From positions 1-64,000 of the forward strand of contig WGMW01000002.1 of NCBI GenBank assembly GCA_016124845.1: 64,000 bases of DNA. The letters run 5' to 3'. The notes beneath the pieces were generated by a model. It was not told where the DNA came from, searched no databases, and was given only the letters and a program-made list of their open reading frames with translations. Shown here one piece after another: positions 7,226 to 16,806 of the stretch. Position 1 is the first letter of the stretch. Each line of letters starts with the position of its first letter. Both the position numbers and the translations under genes were made by a program. Source of the stretch: Flavobacteriales bacterium. GTDB taxonomy: Bacteria; Bacteroidota; Bacteroidia; UBA10329.

Positions 7226-9624
7226 TTCTCCTTTTCTCCTTTTTCCTTTTCTCTTGCTCAGACAGTCACCGTGCAGAGGTCAAGTATTCCAATCTCATTC
7301 TTGGTCTCGGTTCTCCGATAACCTTACCTGTTGAAAGTCCAGCGATCATCGACTTGAACGACTACGTGCTGGAAATGGAGCGATTGGACAGCGTTTCGAT
7401 TGACGAGCATTTTTTGTTAGAAGCAGATTTGGTTTTAGGCTCTCTTCGCATTGATTGGGAAGGCATTCCCAAGGTTATCGGTGCGAATCCAAACTCAAGA
7501 GGTATTGACCCATCTCCGTTTGGTGATGGAATTCCTCCAATCACTGAGGTGAAGCTATGGTCGGATGGAATTGCTTCTTCCATCATTCTTCTGAAATCCA
7601 AAAAACAACAGGTTGATCTGACCTATTCAGGCGAGGCCGAATCGGTTCAACTTGCTGGTGAATTCACTGGCTGGAGCGCGAAGGGTCAGGATTTCGAGAA
7701 GGTGGGAGATACTTGGAGAAAGACGCTTTATCTCGATCCTGGTATGTATCAGTATCAGATCGTGGTTGACGGAAAGTGGATGCTCGACCCTGCGAATCCT
7801 GATAGCGTGGATAATAATGTCGGTGGCTTCAATTCGCTGCTGAATGTGGGCGGTTTGGAGCAGGAGGGAAGTCCGCTATTGCTGACGCGAAGTTTCGATG
7901 CTGGTAATATCCGTTTTGAACTGAGAAACGAGCCTACCGAAGTATTTGCGCTGTGGGAAAATCAGCGACTGCCACCGGAGATGGTCGGGGTTCAGGGAAA
8001 TGAATTGACGGTCGCGTTGCCTGAAATTGCCAAAATCGCGCCCCATTCAACGCTAAGGGTTTGGTCGTACAATGAAAAGGGTGTGTCGAACGACATTTAC
8101 ATTCCGCTTCAGAATGGCAAACCAATTACGGATGCAGCTAAGGTTTCCCGAAACGAGTGGCATTCCGCACAACTCTATTTTATGATAGTGGATCGTTTTG
8201 TGAACGGAAAACCAGAGAATGACCAACCTGTTAATGACCCAGAAATTGATTTCAAAGCCAATTATCAAGGAGGCGATCTGGTCGGAATTCAGAAGACCTT
8301 GGACAACGGTTATTTCGAAGCGTTGAACATGAACACGCTTTGGGTTTCGCCTATAACCCAGAATCCTGAGATCGGTTATGTGGAATTTCCAGCACCGCAT
8401 CGCAAGTTTTCTGGTTATCACGGTTATTGGCCCGTGCTGAACACGGTTGTCGATCATCGCTTGGGAACCTCCGAAGAATTGCGTGGACTGATCGATGATG
8501 TGCACGGAAAGAACATGAACATCATTCTCGATTTCGTTTCGAACCATGTTCATGAGGACAATCCGACCATTAAGAAGCATCCCGAATGGCGCACGCAACT
8601 CGATCTGCCGGATGGCACCAAGAACATCCGAATTTGGGATGACCAACGCTTGACCACTTGGTTCGATACGTTCCTGCCCAGTTTGGATCATTCCATCCCC
8701 GAAGTCACCGACATGCTTTCGGATACAGCGTTGTTTTGGGTGAAGGAATATGGTTTTGATGGCTTCCGCCATGATGCCACCAAGCACATTCCGCAGGAAT
8801 TCTGGCGAACGCTAACGCAGAAGATCAAACGCGAAGTTGTTCTGGAGAACGGGAAATCTGTATTTCAGATAGGTGAGACTTTTGGAAGTCGCGAGCTGAT
8901 TGGTTCCTATATCGGTTCGGGTTTGATGGATGGCAAGTTCGACTTCAATCTGTACTTCGATGCACGGAATGTATTTGCGTTGGACAATGAGGATTTCAAC
9001 CGTTTGGGAACTTCGCTCCAATCAAGTTTGAGCTATTACGGTTACCACAACCTGATGGGTAACATTACAGGAAATCACGACTTGCCACGATTCATCAGCT
9101 ACGCTGGAGATGGGCTGAAATTCGGTGAAGACGAAAAGGAAGCGGGTTGGAACCGTAACATCAAAGTCGAGAATCCTGTCGGATACAAGAAATTGGAACA
9201 GCTCATCGCTTTCATGTGGACGATCCCAGGAATTCCAGTTATGTACTACGGTGATGAGTTTGGAATGCCAGGTGCTGGCGACCCGGATAATCGCAGGTTG
9301 ATGCGCTTTGAATTATCTGAAAAAGAAAACGAAACTTTAGAAACTACAAAAAAGATCACTGCCCTGCGGAAGCATCATCTGGCACTTCAATTCGGTGATA
9401 TGTACGATATCTGCGCGGACGGGAAAATGATGCATTACCGAAGAAAATACTTTGATGACGAGGTGGTTGTCATTTTCAATAAAGACAGCTTGAGCCATAT
9501 CCTTCCAATTGCTGCTGAGGGTGAAAAATGGAAAGCTGAATTCGGAAACACATTGAAGTACAATCACGGCAATATGGAAGTGCAAGTCCCCGCTTACGGA
9601 TTCGAAATTTTGACGAAATACTAA
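7141..9624 (+). CDS. GH13 alpha-amylase-family lipoprotein with CBM48-like domain
   Basis: The protein has 827 residues from the ATG at 7141. The hydrophobic stretch and lipobox FFLFSC near residue 39 mark an exported lipoprotein. The residues before it come from an interspersed repeat, so the biological start may be a GTG or TTG further in; there is no other ATG before the lipobox. Residues about 158-240 resemble a CBM48/AMPK-type glycan-binding domain (VQLAGEFTGWS, YQYQIVVDGKW). The GH13 catalytic regions are complete: DFVSNHVHE, GFRHDATKH (nucleophile Asp), QIGETFG (acid/base Glu) and ITGNHDLPRF. The overall layout is like cyclomaltodextrinase/neopullulanase or SusA-type periplasmic enzymes. 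It is translationally coupled to the GH31 gene. Confidence 0.9.
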   Translation: MTRIKLIFWDFFLVISVQSLRPLWLKSLFLLFSFFLFSCSDSHRAEVKYSNLILGLGSPITLPVESPAIIDLNDYVLEMERLDSVSIDEHFLLEADLVLGSLRIDWEGIPKVIGANPNSRGIDPSPFGDGIPPITEVKLWSDGIASSIILLKSKKQQVDLTYSGEAESVQLAGEFTGWSAKGQDFEKVGDTWRKTLYLDPGMYQYQIVVDGKWMLDPANPDSVDNNVGGFNSLLNVGGLEQEGSPLLLTRSFDAGNIRFELRNEPTEVFALWENQRLPPEMVGVQGNELTVALPEIAKIAPHSTLRVWSYNEKGVSNDIYIPLQNGKPITDAAKVSRNEWHSAQLYFMIVDRFVNGKPENDQPVNDPEIDFKANYQGGDLVGIQKTLDNGYFEALNMNTLWVSPITQNPEIGYVEFPAPHRKFSGYHGYWPVLNTVVDHRLGTSEELRGLIDDVHGKNMNIILDFVSNHVHEDNPTIKKHPEWRTQLDLPDGTKNIRIWDDQRLTTWFDTFLPSLDHSIPEVTDMLSDTALFWVKEYGFDGFRHDATKHIPQEFWRTLTQKIKREVVLENGKSVFQIGETFGSRELIGSYIGSGLMDGKFDFNLYFDARNVFALDNEDFNRLGTSLQSSLSYYGYHNLMGNITGNHDLPRFISYAGDGLKFGEDEKEAGWNRNIKVENPVGYKKLEQLIAFMWTIPGIPVMYYGDEFGMPGAGDPDNRRLMRFELSEKENETLETTKKITALRKHHLALQFGDMYDICADGKMMHYRRKYFDDEVVVIFNKDSLSHILPIAAEGEKWKAEFGNTLKYNHGNMEVQVPAYGFEILTKY

Positions 9625-10995
9625 ATGACCATGAATAAGCTTTACCCGTTTTTCCTTTTCTCGTTTTTTCTTTTCTCCTGCTCTTCACCGAATCCGCCTG
9701 TTGAGGAGTCTGAACCTGAGGTGGAAGAAAACTGGGGAGAGAACAGCACCATTTACGAAGTGAACCTTCGCCAAATGACACAGGAAGGAACGTTCAAGGC
9801 GTTTCAGCAACAGCACTTGGACCGATTGGCTGATCTCGGTGTAGAGATTCTTTGGTTCATGCCGATCTACCCTATTGGAGAGAAGAACCGAAAAGGCACT
9901 CTGGGCAGTTATTATTCGGTAAAAGATTACACTGCGGTGAATCCAGAACACGGTTCGCTTGAGGATTTCAGAGCATTGGTCGATTCAGCGCACGCGAAAG
10001 GGATGAAAGTGATTCTGGACTGGGTTGCCAATCACACCGCTTGGGACAATACGTGGGTTACCGAACACCCCGATTGGTACAGCACCGACAGCTTGGGAAA
10101 TATGATTCCGCCTGTGGCAGATTGGGCCGATGTGGTAGACCTGAATTACGACAATCCAGAAATGAGAAAAGAAATGATATCGAGCATGAAGTTCTGGTTG
10201 AAGGAAGTGGGCGTGGACGGTTTCCGTTGTGATGTGGCAGAGTGGGTCCCGGTCGATTTTTGGGTGGAGGCACGTGCCGAACTGGATTCGGTCAAACCGA
10301 TCTTCTTCTTGGCCGAAGGCGAGAATCACGAGCTGTTCCAAGCGTTTGACATGACCTATTCGTGGAGTTTCCACCACCTGATGAATCAAGTGGCCAAGGG
10401 CGAAATGGGTGCTACAGACGTGGCTGAATATTGGGCTTCCCATGATTCGACCTACGCACCCAATGAATACCAGATGCAGTTCATTACCAATCACGATGAG
10501 AACTCTTGGAATGGAACCGCCATGGAGCGTATGGGCGACAACCGAAAGGCGTTTGCGGTGCTGAGTTTTACGGTTCCCGGAATGCCGCTGATCTATAGCG
10601 GACAGGAATCTGACATGGACAAGCGACTTGAGTTTTTCGAGAAGGATCCGATCGAATGGAAGGGTTACCCGTTAGAGGATTTTTACAAGAAGTTGGTCGC
10701 TTATAAATGGGCTACTCCGACTCTCAGAAACGGGGAAGATGCCGGGCCTATACGGTTTATTGAAACGGGCAATGAACGGGTTCTGGCATATACGCGAGGA
10801 ACCGAGGAAGATCACACGGTCGTTCTGCTTAATTTTTCGGATGAGCAGTTGAACGTTGAGTTGAATGACAGCATTCTGGGTGGTTACTATTCATGTCTTT
10901 TCTCGGACAGCATTTACGATGTGGATGATTCAAAACTAATGGAGACGCTTCCTGCGCACGGTTATCGGATCCTCACTCATGTTGCTGTTGATTGA
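9625..10995 (+). CDS. GH13 alpha-amylase lipoprotein
   Basis: This is a 456-residue lipoprotein with signal MTMNKLYPFFLFSFFLFSCS (Cys near residue 19). The catalytic GH13 barrel has LDWVANHT, GFRCDVAEWV (nucleophile Asp), FFLAEGE (acid/base Glu) and FITNHDENSW, followed by a short C-terminal beta domain. Its size and motifs fit a surface alpha-amylase (SusG-like role) that cuts long glucans into oligosaccharides for SusC/SusD import. The start codon directly follows the stop of the preceding GH13 gene. Its signal region is very like that of the neighbour at the DNA level (runs of ttttctcc), although the catalytic domains are divergent. Confidence 0.92.
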   Translation: MTMNKLYPFFLFSFFLFSCSSPNPPVEESEPEVEENWGENSTIYEVNLRQMTQEGTFKAFQQQHLDRLADLGVEILWFMPIYPIGEKNRKGTLGSYYSVKDYTAVNPEHGSLEDFRALVDSAHAKGMKVILDWVANHTAWDNTWVTEHPDWYSTDSLGNMIPPVADWADVVDLNYDNPEMRKEMISSMKFWLKEVGVDGFRCDVAEWVPVDFWVEARAELDSVKPIFFLAEGENHELFQAFDMTYSWSFHHLMNQVAKGEMGATDVAEYWASHDSTYAPNEYQMQFITNHDENSWNGTAMERMGDNRKAFAVLSFTVPGMPLIYSGQESDMDKRLEFFEKDPIEWKGYPLEDFYKKLVAYKWATPTLRNGEDAGPIRFIETGNERVLAYTRGTEEDHTVVLLNFSDEQLNVELNDSILGGYYSCLFSDSIYDVDDSKLMETLPAHGYRILTHVAVD

Positions 10996-11014
10996 TACCT
11001 CTATTGTTACACTT

Positions 11015-11031
11015 AGTGTCAGTTTGACACT
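11015..11031. promoter_or_regulatory. Candidate NUDIX-regulator operator, site 2
   Basis: AGTGTCAGTTTGACACT has perfect 7-bp arms around 3 bases and lies in the 86-bp gap before susC. It overlaps a second short palindrome, ACACT-T-AGTGT (11010-11020). It matches site 1 at 15 of 17 positions. A possible -7 element, TATATTCG, lies just downstream at 11038-11045, which would put a bound repressor within the promoter. Confidence 0.65.
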
Positions 11032-11081
11032 TTCTATTATATTCGTGTGGTGATATGGTTGGCCTGACCTAAACTGAAGCC

Positions 11082-14000
11082 ATGGCGAAACACTTACTTG
11101 TTGCCTTTTTTGTGCTTATTTCTGTGTCTGTTTTTGCGCAGACAGGAACTGTAAAAGGTGTTGTTACCGGAGATGACGGTCTTTCCATTATTGGTGGAAC
11201 CGTGGTGGTTGAAGGTACGACCATTGGAGCTTCCACTGATTTTGACGGCAAATACGAATTGAAGAATGTTCCTGTTGGCGAACAGACCATTGTTTACTCC
11301 TTCATCGGGTTGAAAACCCAGAGGTTGAAGGTAACGGTCAAAGAAAATGAAACCGTGGTCTCAGATGTGAAACTTTCCGAAGACGCCATGCTTCTCGATC
11401 AAGTGGTGGTGGTCGGATACGGAACCACACAGAAACGGGATGTGACCGGATCCATTTCCACGGTAAAGGCAGAAGCCATCGAACAGTCCACTTTGCCAAG
11501 TGTGGATCAGGCATTGCAAGGTCAGGCGGCCGGTGTCAACATTATTTCACAGAACGGTATTTCAGGTTCCGCAGTAAAGATCAATGTGCGTGGTACCAAT
11601 TCCATTGCTGCGGGCAGTCAGCCACTTATAGTTGTGGATGGGATTCCGATCACCACCGGGAATTTTGACCCGGGAAATCTTGGTTCGAGTTCGAATGCGC
11701 TTTCAGACATCAACCCGAATGATATTGAGAGCATTGAGGTTTTGAAAGATGCGGCTGCTACCGCCATTTATGGTTCGCGTGGAGCAAACGGTGTGGTGAT
11801 GATCACGACCAAACGCGGAAAGGCGGGGAAATCCCGTATCAACGTAGGATATAGTTATGGTATCGTCAACGAGACCAACCGTGTCAAATTTCTGAATGCT
11901 TCAGAACATTTGGCGCTGCGCGATCAGGCACGGGCCGATGCAGGACTTTCACCTGAGTCTCCCACCGCTTCGGTCGGTGGTGGGCTTACGCGGGCAGAGG
12001 CCGATTCCGTTGCAAAATCAGGTGGTGTTGATTGGGTGGATAAGATGCTGCGTACCGGTGGCGTGCACCAACTCGAACTTTCATCAAGCGGTGGAACGGA
12101 AAAGGTGCGGTACTACGTGGGCGGTGCCTATCGTAACGAAAGAGGTTTTCTGAGAGGTAACAATTACGATCGTGCAAATGGTCGTGTAAACCTGGATGCA
12201 GATGCGACCAAGATTCTTCGGGTAGGAGGGAGCGTGGCCATCACTTACACCAGTATAGACCGTGTTCGGACGGGCGATGCTGGTGGTTTGGGAACGGCCC
12301 AACAGATTCTGCCATACATACCGGTTTATGATGCGAACGGAGAGTACAACAACTACATCTCGAACCCGGTGCGGGATCTTGATCTGTTCAAATTCAACAC
12401 GGAGAACATCCGCAGCATCAATTCGGTGTATGCCGATCTGAAGTTGCAGAAGAACCTGACCTTCCATTCGGATTTCGGTATCGATTTCCTGAATCAGTTG
12501 GAGAATGAATTCAATTTCAGGAATGTGAATCTGGTGGGAAGCACTTCATCTGCGTGGAATCGAACAACGCGAGTGGTGAACTGGAACATGAACAACTTCC
12601 TGACCTACGAGAAAGAGTGGAAAGGCAAGCACTACTTCAAGATGATGGTCGGTCAGTCGGCACAGCATGTAAAAACCCAAGGATTCGGGCTTTATGGTTG
12701 GGGGTTCCCGAACGATTACCTCACAAGTCCGGCAGCTGCACCACCCGATCATCAGAGCGGTTACAGCTATCAAACGGCAAACGGTCTGCTGTCGTTCTTC
12801 TCCCGAATAAACTACAAATTGAACAACCGTTATCTGCTCGGAGTTAGCGTTCGCGGTGATGCCAGTTCAAGGTTCGGACCACACAATAAATGGGGTTTCT
12901 TTCCTGCATTCTCGGCAGGCTGGGTCATTTCGGACGAGAGCTTCCTCAAAGGTTCCAAGGTGCTGCCATACTTGAAATTGAGTGCCAGTTACGGTTACAC
13001 AGGAAACAATGCAATTCCTGATTTCGCTTATTGGTCGCTCTATTCTTCAGGATTCAACTATGCCGACAGTGCAGGCGTGGCACCAAGCCAATTGGACAAT
13101 CCGAATCTGAAATGGGAACGCTCACAGCAATTGGACGTCAACATCGATTTTGCACTCGTGCAGAGCAAGATCTTCGGAACCATCACGTACTACCGAAAAA
13201 CAAGTTCAGACCTGTTGCTTTACATGTCGCTGCCCACTTCATCCGGGTTCAACGGAGTCTGGCAGAACATCGGTAAGCTACAGAACTGGGGGATGGAATT
13301 CAGTCTCACCAGCCGCAATATCAACCGCAAATTCAAGTGGGAAACAAACGTGAATGTGGCCTTCAACCGCAATAAGGTCATCAGCGCGGCAGGACTTCCT
13401 CCAGATGCTTTTGAAAGTGGTCAGCCGGGTGAAGGCCGCGTCATAGAAGGTTATCCGGTCGGGCAGGCATACTTGGTTGAGTTTGCGGGAGTGCAGAAAC
13501 AGGACGGACAGATCGGTGCATGGAACTTGGATGGCACAGCCATGCTGGACGGAAACGGTAACCAAGTGATGTATGACGTTGCCGGAGGTACCGAACTCTT
13601 TTACGACAAGAACGGTCACATTATGACATACGCGCATCCTACAGGAGGTCTGTTCTATGAGAACAACCGCAAACCGATGGGAAGCCCGTTGCCCTTGTTC
13701 TATGGTGGTTTCACCAACACGTTCTCGTATGCAGGCATCGACCTAAGTGTGATGTTCAGCTTCTCGTACGGAAACACCATTTATGATGATGCGGCCAAAA
13801 CGCAGATCGGTAATTGGCAGAGCATTGCGCAGCGCAGAGAGATTCTGAATGCGTGGTCTCCGACAAACACGAATACGGATGTGCCGGGGCTGAACAATTA
13901 CACACCTGTCAACTCCTCACGTTTTCTCTATGATGGTTCGTATCTGCGGCTGCGGAGCCTGATACTCGGGTACAATTTCCCGAAGAAGATCTGTGAGAAG

Positions 14001-14195
14001 GCACATCTGCAAAAACTTCGACTTTACTTTAAGGGAGGAAATCTCTGGTTGCTCACCGCATTTCCCGGATGGGACCCTGAGGTGTTGCGTAATGTAGACC
14101 CGAACTCGCAGGCGGGTAACGTTTCGTTCGCGGGGCCCTATTTGGGAACGCCACAGGCACGCACCATTTCCTTCGGAATTCAAATCGGAATCTGA
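11082..14195 (+). CDS. SusC/RagA-family TonB-dependent outer-membrane transporter
   Basis: This 1037-residue protein imports oligosaccharides through the outer membrane with energy from TonB. The order is: signal peptide ending SVSVFAQ, a carboxypeptidase-D-like beta domain (VKGVVTGDDGLSIIGGTVVV, about 25-100), the TonB-box region DQVVVVGYGTTQKRDVTGS (about 107-125), the plug domain with GQAAGVNI, NVRGTNSI and DAAATAIYGSRGANGVV (near 240), and a 22-strand barrel ending in the aromatic-poor strand ARTISFGIQIGI. It sits two bases before its SusD partner and belongs to the alpha-glucan locus, so maltooligosaccharides are the likely cargo. Confidence 0.95.
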   Translation: MAKHLLVAFFVLISVSVFAQTGTVKGVVTGDDGLSIIGGTVVVEGTTIGASTDFDGKYELKNVPVGEQTIVYSFIGLKTQRLKVTVKENETVVSDVKLSEDAMLLDQVVVVGYGTTQKRDVTGSISTVKAEAIEQSTLPSVDQALQGQAAGVNIISQNGISGSAVKINVRGTNSIAAGSQPLIVVDGIPITTGNFDPGNLGSSSNALSDINPNDIESIEVLKDAAATAIYGSRGANGVVMITTKRGKAGKSRINVGYSYGIVNETNRVKFLNASEHLALRDQARADAGLSPESPTASVGGGLTRAEADSVAKSGGVDWVDKMLRTGGVHQLELSSSGGTEKVRYYVGGAYRNERGFLRGNNYDRANGRVNLDADATKILRVGGSVAITYTSIDRVRTGDAGGLGTAQQILPYIPVYDANGEYNNYISNPVRDLDLFKFNTENIRSINSVYADLKLQKNLTFHSDFGIDFLNQLENEFNFRNVNLVGSTSSAWNRTTRVVNWNMNNFLTYEKEWKGKHYFKMMVGQSAQHVKTQGFGLYGWGFPNDYLTSPAAAPPDHQSGYSYQTANGLLSFFSRINYKLNNRYLLGVSVRGDASSRFGPHNKWGFFPAFSAGWVISDESFLKGSKVLPYLKLSASYGYTGNNAIPDFAYWSLYSSGFNYADSAGVAPSQLDNPNLKWERSQQLDVNIDFALVQSKIFGTITYYRKTSSDLLLYMSLPTSSGFNGVWQNIGKLQNWGMEFSLTSRNINRKFKWETNVNVAFNRNKVISAAGLPPDAFESGQPGEGRVIEGYPVGQAYLVEFAGVQKQDGQIGAWNLDGTAMLDGNGNQVMYDVAGGTELFYDKNGHIMTYAHPTGGLFYENNRKPMGSPLPLFYGGFTNTFSYAGIDLSVMFSFSYGNTIYDDAAKTQIGNWQSIAQRREILNAWSPTNTNTDVPGLNNYTPVNSSRFLYDGSYLRLRSLILGYNFPKKICEKAHLQKLRLYFKGGNLWLLTAFPGWDPEVLRNVDPNSQAGNVSFAGPYLGTPQARTISFGIQIGI

Positions 14196-14197
14196 CC

Positions 14198-15613
14198 ATG
14201 AAAAGACTTTCGATACTACTGCTTGCGGTTCTCATGCTCAGCTCATGCGATAAGCTGTTGAACATTGAACCCGTGAATGACATTCCGGCCGATGAGGCCA
14301 TCAAATCGATGCAGGATCTGGAAAACCTGTCCAATTCCATGTACAGCGGTCTGCAAGGAAATTCGCTTTATGGTGGCAATTTCCAGTTGTATGCCGACCT
14401 CTTGGCCGAGGATACACAGGTGGACGAATCGCGCCTTACTCCCTTCGGAACGCAGGAGATCTACCAGCGCGCCACCACCATCCAGATAGGGACGCTACGC
14501 GATACGTGGCGGGAAGCATATAGAGCGATCAACCGCGCCAACAACATCATCCGTGTGGTAGATGATAACCTTCTTTCGGGTACCGAATTCGACAACAAGA
14601 AAGGACAGCTTAAAGCGGAGGCGCTGTTTGTCCGCGCCCTGTGTCATTTTGAGCTCTGTCGTTTCTGGGCGCAGCCGTATGATGTTGATAATCAGGGAGG
14701 GAACAGTAAGCCGGGAGTTCCATATAGAACCGAGCCGACCCTGTCTTATACGCAGGACCTTGCCCTTGCACGATCATCGGTGGAACAGGTTTACACCAAT
14801 GTGCTGAACGATCTTGCAGATGCAGAAACGCTTTTTGAAACTGCCGGATTACGACACTCATCGCATCGAGCTTCGCTGATGGCAGCAACCGCGCTTAAAG
14901 CGCGTGTGCTCTTCTCCAAGGGCGATTATGCGGCTGCTTCGGATGCTGCATCGGTGGTCATCAACAGTAATCTTTACAGTCTTTACCCGACCAACACAGA
15001 CGATGAAGCGTTGCTCATTCCCTTTCAGTCAGAAGGATATTCCATCTCCAACGAGACCATTTTTCAGTTGTCATACACAACGTTCGATAACGGACTGAAT
15101 GAGTCTTACTCACAGCTGAGCAACCTTCCGGTATTCCAGTACGCTGCTACCGACCTCATCACCAGTTATGCTCCGGGTGATGGACGCAAGAGCAAGTGGT
15201 TTCTTCAGAATCCTGTCAATCTAAAAGGACGAATTACCAAATACGACCGCCCGTTGGATGTTTTTTATAACGTTCCGGTCATCCGCTTGGCGGAAATGCA
15301 CCTTATCCGTGCCGAGGCCAACATGAGTCCGGGTGGCAACGGAAACACCGCGGACGCTTTGGAAAGCTATAACGCCATCCGCGAGCGTGCATTCGGCAGC
15401 AACTTCATCCCTGAAACAGGTACCAATCAGCTATTGGAGAAGATACAGTTGGAGAGACGCTGGGAGCTCTGTTTCGAGAACGACCGATACCATAATCTGA
15501 AACGGATGAAACAACCGTTGCGCGATGGTGTGGCGTATAATGATCCAAGTCCTATATTTAAAATACCGCAGGAAGAAATTGCGGGAAACCCTTCCATAGA
15601 ACAGAATCCTTAA
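14198..15613 (+). CDS. SusD/RagB-family surface glycan-binding lipoprotein
   Basis: This is a 471-residue lipoprotein with signal MKRLSILLLAVLMLSSCDKL (Cys near 17). It has the family's N-terminal region (LLNIEPVNDIPADEAI), TPR-like helices (YRAINRANNIIRVVDD, GQLKAEALFVRALCHFEL near 140) and the C-terminal motif EKIQLERRWELCFENDRYHN. It forms the lid of the SusC transporter. It follows susC by two bases. Confidence 0.95.
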   Translation: MKRLSILLLAVLMLSSCDKLLNIEPVNDIPADEAIKSMQDLENLSNSMYSGLQGNSLYGGNFQLYADLLAEDTQVDESRLTPFGTQEIYQRATTIQIGTLRDTWREAYRAINRANNIIRVVDDNLLSGTEFDNKKGQLKAEALFVRALCHFELCRFWAQPYDVDNQGGNSKPGVPYRTEPTLSYTQDLALARSSVEQVYTNVLNDLADAETLFETAGLRHSSHRASLMAATALKARVLFSKGDYAAASDAASVVINSNLYSLYPTNTDDEALLIPFQSEGYSISNETIFQLSYTTFDNGLNESYSQLSNLPVFQYAATDLITSYAPGDGRKSKWFLQNPVNLKGRITKYDRPLDVFYNVPVIRLAEMHLIRAEANMSPGGNGNTADALESYNAIRERAFGSNFIPETGTNQLLEKIQLERRWELCFENDRYHNLKRMKQPLRDGVAYNDPSPIFKIPQEEIAGNPSIEQNP

Positions 15614-15622
15614 CCAATTACC

Positions 15623-16645
15623 ATGAAAAAAATCTACACGATCTGTCTTTGCTTCTTGGCTGGAAGCACCTTGGCCCAAATGCCAACCAATTTCGGCAGT
15701 AATGCTGCTGACGGAATTTCTTACCAGACTTACAACCTTACCGATAACGGGGTGGTGAGTTCGGTGCGTTTTCAGGCGCAGAATGCCGTGGCTGCCGGTG
15801 TCGGCAACTGGGAATTCTACACGGGCGACTACATGAACAACTGGCGACCATATACGAGCGATGATACCCTGAGCGGTTTCAATGCCGTTATCGACCCAAC
15901 GGTAGAGACGGCATCGGCCCGCTACAACTCCAACTATGGCGGCCAGACCGGAAAACTTCCTGCCGTACAGGCTGGCTATTATTACACTTGCATTATTCAG
16001 AACGGAAGTTCAGACAACTTTATGTCCATTATTGAGACGGACTTCGACCCGGTTGTTATTGATACGGTGTACAATACGCCAACAAATCCAACGGAGAATG
16101 ACAATATCGTTGTGTCCGTAGAATTGCTGAATGCTCAGACATTGAGTGCAGGAGAGCATGTGTTTATTCGAGCCAGTACAGATGGATATGCAACGTCACA
16201 GTTTATGGAAGTGACAAACTTCTCAAGTGGAGTGGGGACGATTTTCATTCCATCAGGGATGATTCCCGCTGGAACCACGGTAAACTACTACGCATTGGTT
16301 ACGGCAGAGGCAGTACCTGTGCATGAGACGGTCGATTATTTCACCCTCAATTTTGGCAACAACGGAGGTAATAATTACGGATTCACGGTTTCCGCGGTAA
16401 CCGGCATCAATGAGGCTCAGACCGATTACAGAGTATTGCGTTCCAATGGCAACATAACTGTTCAGAACCTGAAAGATGTGCAGACGGTGAACCTTATTTC
16501 CATGGATGGAAGATTGGTTGCTACGCAAAGCACCAATGGCAGGACCACCATGGATATGAGTACTTCTGAATTGGCTCCCGGCATTTACGTGCTCGATCTT
16601 CGCGGTGCCGATTTCAGAAAAAGCATGAAGTTGTCCATCAATTGA
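15623..16645 (+). CDS. T9SS-exported protein in SusE/SusF position
   Basis: This 340-residue protein starts with the signal peptide MKKIYTICLCFLAGSTLAQ. It has beta-rich domains and a type A T9SS sorting domain of about 70 residues at the end (VQNLKDVQTVNLISMDGRLV, then LAPGIYVLDLRG and MKLSIN). It lies 9 bp after susD, where Sus-type loci usually encode SusE/SusF-like glycan-binding lipoproteins. A surface glycan-binding role is therefore likely but is inferred from position; no catalytic motif is seen. Unlike SusE/SusF, it has no lipobox and would reach the surface by T9SS. A terminator follows. Confidence 0.75.
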   Translation: MKKIYTICLCFLAGSTLAQMPTNFGSNAADGISYQTYNLTDNGVVSSVRFQAQNAVAAGVGNWEFYTGDYMNNWRPYTSDDTLSGFNAVIDPTVETASARYNSNYGGQTGKLPAVQAGYYYTCIIQNGSSDNFMSIIETDFDPVVIDTVYNTPTNPTENDNIVVSVELLNAQTLSAGEHVFIRASTDGYATSQFMEVTNFSSGVGTIFIPSGMIPAGTTVNYYALVTAEAVPVHETVDYFTLNFGNNGGNNYGFTVSAVTGINEAQTDYRVLRSNGNITVQNLKDVQTVNLISMDGRLVATQSTNGRTTMDMSTSELAPGIYVLDLRGADFRKSMKLSIN

Positions 16646-16665
16646 GTTCATTACTTGATAGTTCA

Positions 16666-16700
16666 GGCCGCTGCAGCTTTTTGCTGTGGCGGCTTTTTTT
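16666..16700 (+). terminator. Terminator of the glucan operon
   Basis: GCCGC-TG-CAGC, a TTTTT loop and GCTG-TG-GCGGC form a stem with one internal mismatch, followed by TTTTTTT. It lies 20 bp after the last gene of the susCD operon. Confidence 0.85.
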
Positions 16701-16806
16701 ATGGATTCATCATTCCTCCAACACTTTCAGAAAGTTGTTAATTCTTAGGACAATCGGCAGAACTACCGATCATCTTCGTAACTTTTCGCTTCAAAATCGG
16801 AATTCC

